From positions 1 through 8,423 of the forward strand of contig DMJL01000078.1 of NCBI GenBank assembly GCA_003451785.1: a stretch of DNA of 8,423 nucleotides. The letters run 5' to 3'. Of this stretch, positions 4,566 through 8,423 are shown one piece after another. Both the position numbers and the translations under genes were made by a program. Source of the DNA: Bacteroidales bacterium. Lineage in GTDB: Bacteria; Bacteroidota; Bacteroidia; Bacteroidales; UBA7960. Position 1 is the first letter of the stretch. Each line of letters starts with the position of its first letter. The notes beneath the pieces are model-generated. The model had not been told where the DNA came from, did not search any database, and was given only the letters and a program-made list of their open reading frames with translations.

Positions 4566-5714
4566 ATGCCCGAAGAATTATTGTTGGATGCGTTTGAGCA
4601 GATTGGGTGGATAATGTTATGGGTCTTTGGTCTGGTGGTACTAATACAATTGGTTTATTACTGGGCAATTTTTAGTCGCCTATCATTTTATAAAAGAAAA
4701 AACACTTCCGAAAACTATCCTCCTGTATCGGTAATCGTATGTGGACGCAACGAATACGAAAATTTTGAGACGAATCTCCCTCTGATTTTCAATCAAGATT
4801 ACCCCGAGTTTGAAGTTGTGGTTGTTAACGATGGCTCCGACGACGATTCGTTTTTCTTTTTGCATGAAATGAAGGCAAAAGAGCCTCGGTTGAAAGTTAT
4901 TAACCTGCAAAAGAAATTGAATTTCTTCTCTGGCAAGAAATTCCCTTTAGCTGTTGGAATAAGGTGTTCCAAATATCCATTGCTTGTACTTACAGATGCC
5001 GATTGTAGCCCCAAGAGCGTGCATTGGCTCAAGGAAATGGTTGCAGGCTTCGACCCACAAACCGAAATAGTGTTGGGTTATGCCCCCCATAGTAAAAAAC
5101 CAGGACTACTGAATAAACTCATCCGATACGACACTTTTTTCGTAGCTCTTCAATACTTGTCGTTCGCTCTGGCCAAGCTGCCCTATATGGGCGTAGGCAG
5201 AAATCTTTCCTACACGAAAGATCTCTTCTTCCGAAATAAGGGATTTACATCCCACTATCAAATTCCTACTGGCGACGATGATCTTTTTGTGAATATGGTA
5301 GCTATAGGAAAAAATACTCGTATCTGTATTCATCCCGATACTTGGATGGCTTCTGAGCCTAAAGATAGCTTCTTGAAGTGGTTTCTGCAGAAGAAAAGGC
5401 ACATGATTGCAGGGAATTTTTACAATGGTAGAATTAAGTTTTTGTTGGGACTTTTCGGCTTGTCGCAACTTGCATTTTATGTTTTGTTTATTCTGTTAAT
5501 GGTTTTCGCCAATCTTTCAACTGTTGGGTATATAGCTTTGGTTATGTTTGGATTGCGCACAGTGAGCATGATGATAGTTTTTTCGTTGGCTGGCAAAAAA
5601 TTAGAACAGGGCAGACTTGCCTTATTCTCTCCACTGCTCGATGCAATTGCTTTGGCATTAAGTGCCCTATTTGCAGTATCCACTTTGTTCTCCCCAAAAA
5701 CAAGTTGGAAATAG
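4566..5714 (+). CDS. Membrane glycosyltransferase, family 2
   Basis: A 382-residue inverting GT-A glycosyltransferase. An N-terminal helix at about 14-36 anchors it, a cytoplasmic catalytic domain follows (about 50-290), and three helices close it (about 297-317, 320-342, 354-374). Motifs in order: PPVSVIVCGRNE at the start of the fold, VVVNDGSDDDS with D89 for nucleotide-sugar binding, the metal-binding DxD as DAD at 144-146, GDDDLF at 236-241 in the catalytic-base position, and QKKRH at 275-279 where processive members carry QxxRW. The family transfers a sugar from a nucleotide donor, typically for envelope or capsular glycans; neither donor nor acceptor can be read here. The last motif lacks the tryptophan, so processivity is doubtful. 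It diverges from tgt and is followed by 189 nt without an obvious terminator, so read-through into hutU cannot be excluded. Confidence 0.9.
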   Translation: MPEELLLDAFEQIGWIMLWVFGLVVLIQLVYYWAIFSRLSFYKRKNTSENYPPVSVIVCGRNEYENFETNLPLIFNQDYPEFEVVVVNDGSDDDSFFFLHEMKAKEPRLKVINLQKKLNFFSGKKFPLAVGIRCSKYPLLVLTDADCSPKSVHWLKEMVAGFDPQTEIVLGYAPHSKKPGLLNKLIRYDTFFVALQYLSFALAKLPYMGVGRNLSYTKDLFFRNKGFTSHYQIPTGDDDLFVNMVAIGKNTRICIHPDTWMASEPKDSFLKWFLQKKRHMIAGNFYNGRIKFLLGLFGLSQLAFYVLFILLMVFANLSTVGYIALVMFGLRTVSMMIVFSLAGKKLEQGRLALFSPLLDAIALALSALFAVSTLFSPKTSWK

Positions 5715-5853
5715 CAGGCTGACTCCCTCTTGTGTAACAACTTTTTTAGTTCTTCTATCAGTTTCGCTCATTGCCGATTATGATAAGCTAATAAATGTTT
5801 TAAAACCCCTTTCAAGCACAATGTTATAGTTGCTTCTGTAGCATTCTTGGAGT

Positions 5854-5887
5854 TTGTTCTCTTGGCCAAACAAAATTTTTAACTTTG
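5854..5887 (+). promoter_or_regulatory. Promoter of hutU
   Basis: TTG at 5854-5856 (within TTTG from 5853), then 23 nt, then TAACTTTG at 5880-5887, an exact TAnnTTTG match. It ends 16 nt before the hutU ATG. Spacing is at the upper end of that usually quoted for Bacteroidota. No operator-like palindrome for a histidine-utilisation repressor is evident in the 189-nt gap. Confidence 0.55.
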
Positions 5888-5903
5888 CCCAAAATCTTGC
5901 CAG

Positions 5904-7910
5904 ATGCAATACACCGACTTTCAACTTGCCATTCTTGAAGGCATTCCATCCCATTTGCCCCCAACTCCTGTTTACAATACAGCCTTGAATCACGCCCCCA
6001 GGCGCAAAGACATTCTCAACAAACAGGAGAAAGCTCTAGCTGTAAGGAATGCATTGCGATATTTTCCAGTGGAGCATCACAGCGTTTTGGCTAAGGAATT
6101 TGCTATAGAATTGAAGGAATTTGGTCGTATTTATGCCTATCGGTATAAACCTACATATCCCATTTCGGCTCGCAATATCGAAGCATATCCCCACAAGAGC
6201 AAGCATTGTGCAGCAATCATGCTAATGCTCAGCAACAACCTCGATCATGCTGTTGCACAGCATCCAGATGAACTGATTACTTACGGAGGAAATGGTGCTG
6301 TTTTTCAGCACTGGGGACAATATCTGCTCACCATGCAGTATCTTGCTGAGATGGACGACCAGCAATCATTGGTTTTGTACAGCGGGCATCCTTTGGGTTT
6401 GTTTCCTTCCCATCCTGATGCACCTCGCGTGGTGGTTACCAACGGAATGATGATACCCAACTATAGCAAACCCGACGATTGGGAGCGATTCAATGCATTG
6501 GGTGTAACCCAATATGGGCAAATGACCGCTGGCTCTTTTATGTACATTGGGCCACAGGGAATAGTACATGGTACTACTATCACGGTTCTGAATGCAGGTA
6601 GGCGATTGTTGGGCAACGATAGCACGCTGAGAGGCAGGGTGTTTGTAACAAGTGGTCTTGGAGGCATGTCGGGCGCACAGGCAAAAGCTGCGGTGATTGC
6701 TGGTGCCATTGGTGTCTTGGCCGAAATCAATCCTAAGGTTATCAAAGTGCGCCACGAACAAGGATGGGTGGATGAAGTTTTTAGCAATTTGGATGCCCTT
6801 TGCAATAGAATATTAGGTGCCAAGGCTGCAAAAGAAGCAGTCTCATTGGTTTATGCAGGAAACATAGTGGATCTTTGGGAAGCACTTGTTGAAAAAAACA
6901 TACCCGTAGAATTAGGCTCCGACCAAACATCGTTGCACAATCCGTGGGCAGGGGGCTATTATCCGGTAGGATTATCCTTAGAACAAAGCAATAAAATGAT
7001 GTCTGACGATCCAACTGCCTTCAAAAAGTGTGTACAGGACTCACTTATCAGGCAGGTGAATGCCATAAAAACCCTGACCGACCGAGGTATGTATTTTTGG
7101 GATTATGGCAATGCGTTTCTTTTAGAAGCTGGTAGGGCTGGTGCTGATGTTTTAAACAACGATGGCACATTCATTTACCCATCTTATGTGCAAGACATTA
7201 TGGGGCCCATGTGTTTCGACTATGGATTTGGACCATTCAGATGGGTATGTGCATCGGGCAATGTGGACGATTTGCGCAAAACCGACCAAATAGCTGCTCA
7301 AGTGATACAGGAGATGCTGATTGAAGCACCCGATGAAATAAAACAACAACTTGCCGATAACTTGCTGTGGATACAACAAGCAGAACAGAACAAGCTTGTA
7401 GTAGGCTCATTGGCGCGCATATTGTATGCCGATGCCACCGGGCGCATTCGTATAGCAAAGGCATTTAACAAAGCAATTAAAGAAAATATACTTAGCGGAC
7501 CTGTAATCTTAGGTCGCGATCACCACGATGTAAGTGGTACAGATAGCCCTTATCGGGAAACTTCCAATATCTACGATGGATCGCAGTTTACCGCAGATAT
7601 GGCCATTCACAATGTTATTGGCGATAGCTTTAGAGGAGCCACTTGGGTAAGTATCCACAATGGTGGTGGTGTTGGCTGGGGTGAAGTTATCAACGGTGGT
7701 TTTGGCTTGGTCTTGGATGGCAGCCACGATGCAGATCGCCGATTGGAGTCTATGCTGTTTTGGGATGTTAACAATGGCATAGCTCGTCGCAGTTGGGCAC
7801 GAAATCCCGAAGCAATATTTGCTATCAAAAGAGCAATGGCCAACGAACCAAAACTAAAAGTTACCTTACCCAATTTGGTAAACGATAATCTGCTCGAGAA
7901 TCTTTTTTAA
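5904..7910 (+). CDS. hutU: Urocanate hydratase (urocanase), long form
   Basis: A 668-residue cytosolic NAD-dependent enzyme that converts urocanate to 4-imidazolone-5-propanoate, step two of histidine breakdown. It is colinear with urocanase throughout: ITYGGNGAVFQHW at 126-138, LYSGHPLGLFPSH at 158-170, the glycine-rich NAD-binding TSGLGGMSGAQAK at 249-261, DIMGPMCFDYGFGPFRWVC at 431-449, GSLARILYAD at 501-510 and GRDHHDVSGTDSPYRE at 537-552. C437 is the likely equivalent of the active-site cysteine (C410 in Pseudomonas putida), placed by motif rather than alignment. The length matches the long form of Bacteroidota and animals (about 670) rather than the Pseudomonas form (about 557). No hutH, hutI or hutG homolog is adjacent in the window. 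It has its own promoter-like sequence and no clear terminator. All segments are intact. Confidence 0.97.
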   Translation: MQYTDFQLAILEGIPSHLPPTPVYNTALNHAPRRKDILNKQEKALAVRNALRYFPVEHHSVLAKEFAIELKEFGRIYAYRYKPTYPISARNIEAYPHKSKHCAAIMLMLSNNLDHAVAQHPDELITYGGNGAVFQHWGQYLLTMQYLAEMDDQQSLVLYSGHPLGLFPSHPDAPRVVVTNGMMIPNYSKPDDWERFNALGVTQYGQMTAGSFMYIGPQGIVHGTTITVLNAGRRLLGNDSTLRGRVFVTSGLGGMSGAQAKAAVIAGAIGVLAEINPKVIKVRHEQGWVDEVFSNLDALCNRILGAKAAKEAVSLVYAGNIVDLWEALVEKNIPVELGSDQTSLHNPWAGGYYPVGLSLEQSNKMMSDDPTAFKKCVQDSLIRQVNAIKTLTDRGMYFWDYGNAFLLEAGRAGADVLNNDGTFIYPSYVQDIMGPMCFDYGFGPFRWVCASGNVDDLRKTDQIAAQVIQEMLIEAPDEIKQQLADNLLWIQQAEQNKLVVGSLARILYADATGRIRIAKAFNKAIKENILSGPVILGRDHHDVSGTDSPYRETSNIYDGSQFTADMAIHNVIGDSFRGATWVSIHNGGGVGWGEVINGGFGLVLDGSHDADRRLESMLFWDVNNGIARRSWARNPEAIFAIKRAMANEPKLKVTLPNLVNDNLLENLF

Positions 7911-8193
7911 ACCCATTTTGCTTCAATTCTGGTAAGCAGCTAAATGCAAGACTTAGTTTGTGCAGAATTTGCCATTCAGGTCAAAATTATAACCTTAGTA
8001 GCAATAATGTCGCCGTAAATCATCGAGCCTTATTACCTTATTTGCCAGGTTGGCGTCGGATGTTTGTAAAATTTGCTGCACATAATGCAACTTTGAAAAC
8101 ATTTCCAAAGAAAATAAGGCTAAATTTTCTTTCGTATCTCATTGGCTACTAATTAATAAGGTTTTATTGCCTTAGGGCAATCGTTGCTTTCCC
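7911..8193. other. Gene-free spacer after hutU
   Basis: No credible gene. A 64-codon frame at 7958-8152 would need a TTG start and shows no domain or composition bias, so it is left out. A perfect 6-bp hairpin, ATTGCC-TTAG-GGCAAT, lies at 8166-8181, about 255 nt after the hutU stop. It lacks a T-run and is not a convincing terminator. Confidence 0.6.
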
Positions 8194-8383
8194 GCCCGAA
8201 TTGTCAAGGCTAAAGCCCGTTTCGTCATTATTCATTGAATCCCCCGACCTGAAGGTCGGGGTTACAAAATGATTTTGCAACCCCGTAGGAGTGAGATGTT
8301 CGTAGTAAATTATCCAACAACAACGCTACAAACCCCGTAGGGGTGGTATAGAGCTTATATTTGTCGGAATTGCAAATTCCGCT
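8194..8383 (+). repeat. Multi-hairpin intergenic repeat, copy C (full length)
   Basis: In register with copy B over its whole length (every landmark offset by 7783). It holds GCCCGA and a GGC-TAAA-GCC hairpin (8208-8217), H1 at 8242-8261 (perfect arms, loop TGAA), H2 at 8280-8292 (ACCCCGTAGGAGT, one base decayed), H3 at 8332-8344 (perfect ACCCCGTAGGGGT) and a perfect end hairpin at 8365-8381 (CGGAATT-GCA-AATTCCG). The stretch between the first hairpin and H1 is the least conserved against copy B. It has the same orientation as A and B, so B and C are direct repeats flanking the seven-gene block. Confidence 0.85.
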
Positions 8384-8423
8384 AAACGGGTGGTCCTAAT
8401 CCTGGTTTGATTGGTTCCATAAA

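Noticed and set aside
5715..5800. Terminator after the glycosyltransferase gene (AACTTTTTTAGTT)
   Set aside because: Only four base pairs of stem with a U-only loop; too weak to call.
6366..6823. Long antisense frames inside hutU (131 and 120 codons)
   Set aside because: They are shadows of a fully conserved 668-residue enzyme in the forward frame.
5904..7910. hutU as part of a histidine-utilisation operon
   Set aside because: No hutH, hutI, hutG or regulator gene lies on either side within the window.
7958..8152. 64-codon open frame after hutU
   Set aside because: Needs a TTG start, has no recognisable motif and lies in ordinary AT-rich spacer.

Overview
The window looks like chromosomal DNA from a Bacteroidota bacterium, probably Bacteroidales-like. 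The grounds are AT-rich intergenic DNA without clear Shine-Dalgarno sites, exact matches to the Bacteroidota -7 promoter element TAnnTTTG before several genes, a long-form (668 aa) urocanate hydratase, a TGT without the usual zinc cysteines, and many short GC-rich palindromic intergenic repeats. There is no rRNA, tRNA, CRISPR array, transposase or phage gene.

Layout. Positions 1-1054 carry no credible gene. About 130-803 is a dense mosaic of palindromic repeats: two copies (A, B) of a multi-hairpin unit, a TGTCATCC-type inverted repeat, GCGGAATT hairpins and a REPIN-like pair of inverted elements. Positions 1055-2218 (+) hold a compact three-gene cluster: a membrane-anchored thioredoxin-like protein with a CGAC site, a cytosolic thioredoxin with CGPC, and a small two-helix membrane protein resembling DUF6132 with two cysteines between its helices. 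A hairpin plus T-run terminator (2208-2232) closes this cluster and meets the convergent pair tgt (3353-4483, -) and an LptF/LptG-family permease (2231-3316, -). tgt and a membrane glycosyltransferase of family 2 (4566-5714, +) diverge from an 82-bp region with a -7 element on each strand. hutU (5904-7910, +) follows with its own promoter-like sequence. Positions 7911-8423 have no credible gene but hold a third copy (C) of the multi-hairpin unit.

How the genes work together. The protein genes are mostly housekeeping: thiol redox, queuosine tRNA modification, LPS export, envelope glycan synthesis and histidine breakdown. The only cluster suggesting a less-described joint function is thioredoxin-like / thioredoxin / DUF6132-like, which could be a thiol relay across the inner membrane. 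The most striking non-coding signal is the repeat unit. Its three copies keep the spacing of their two ACCCCGTAGGGGT palindromes to the base (52 nt), and copies B and C stay in register over about 190 bp at the two ends of the seven-gene block. I see no clear evidence of a new defence or mobile system.
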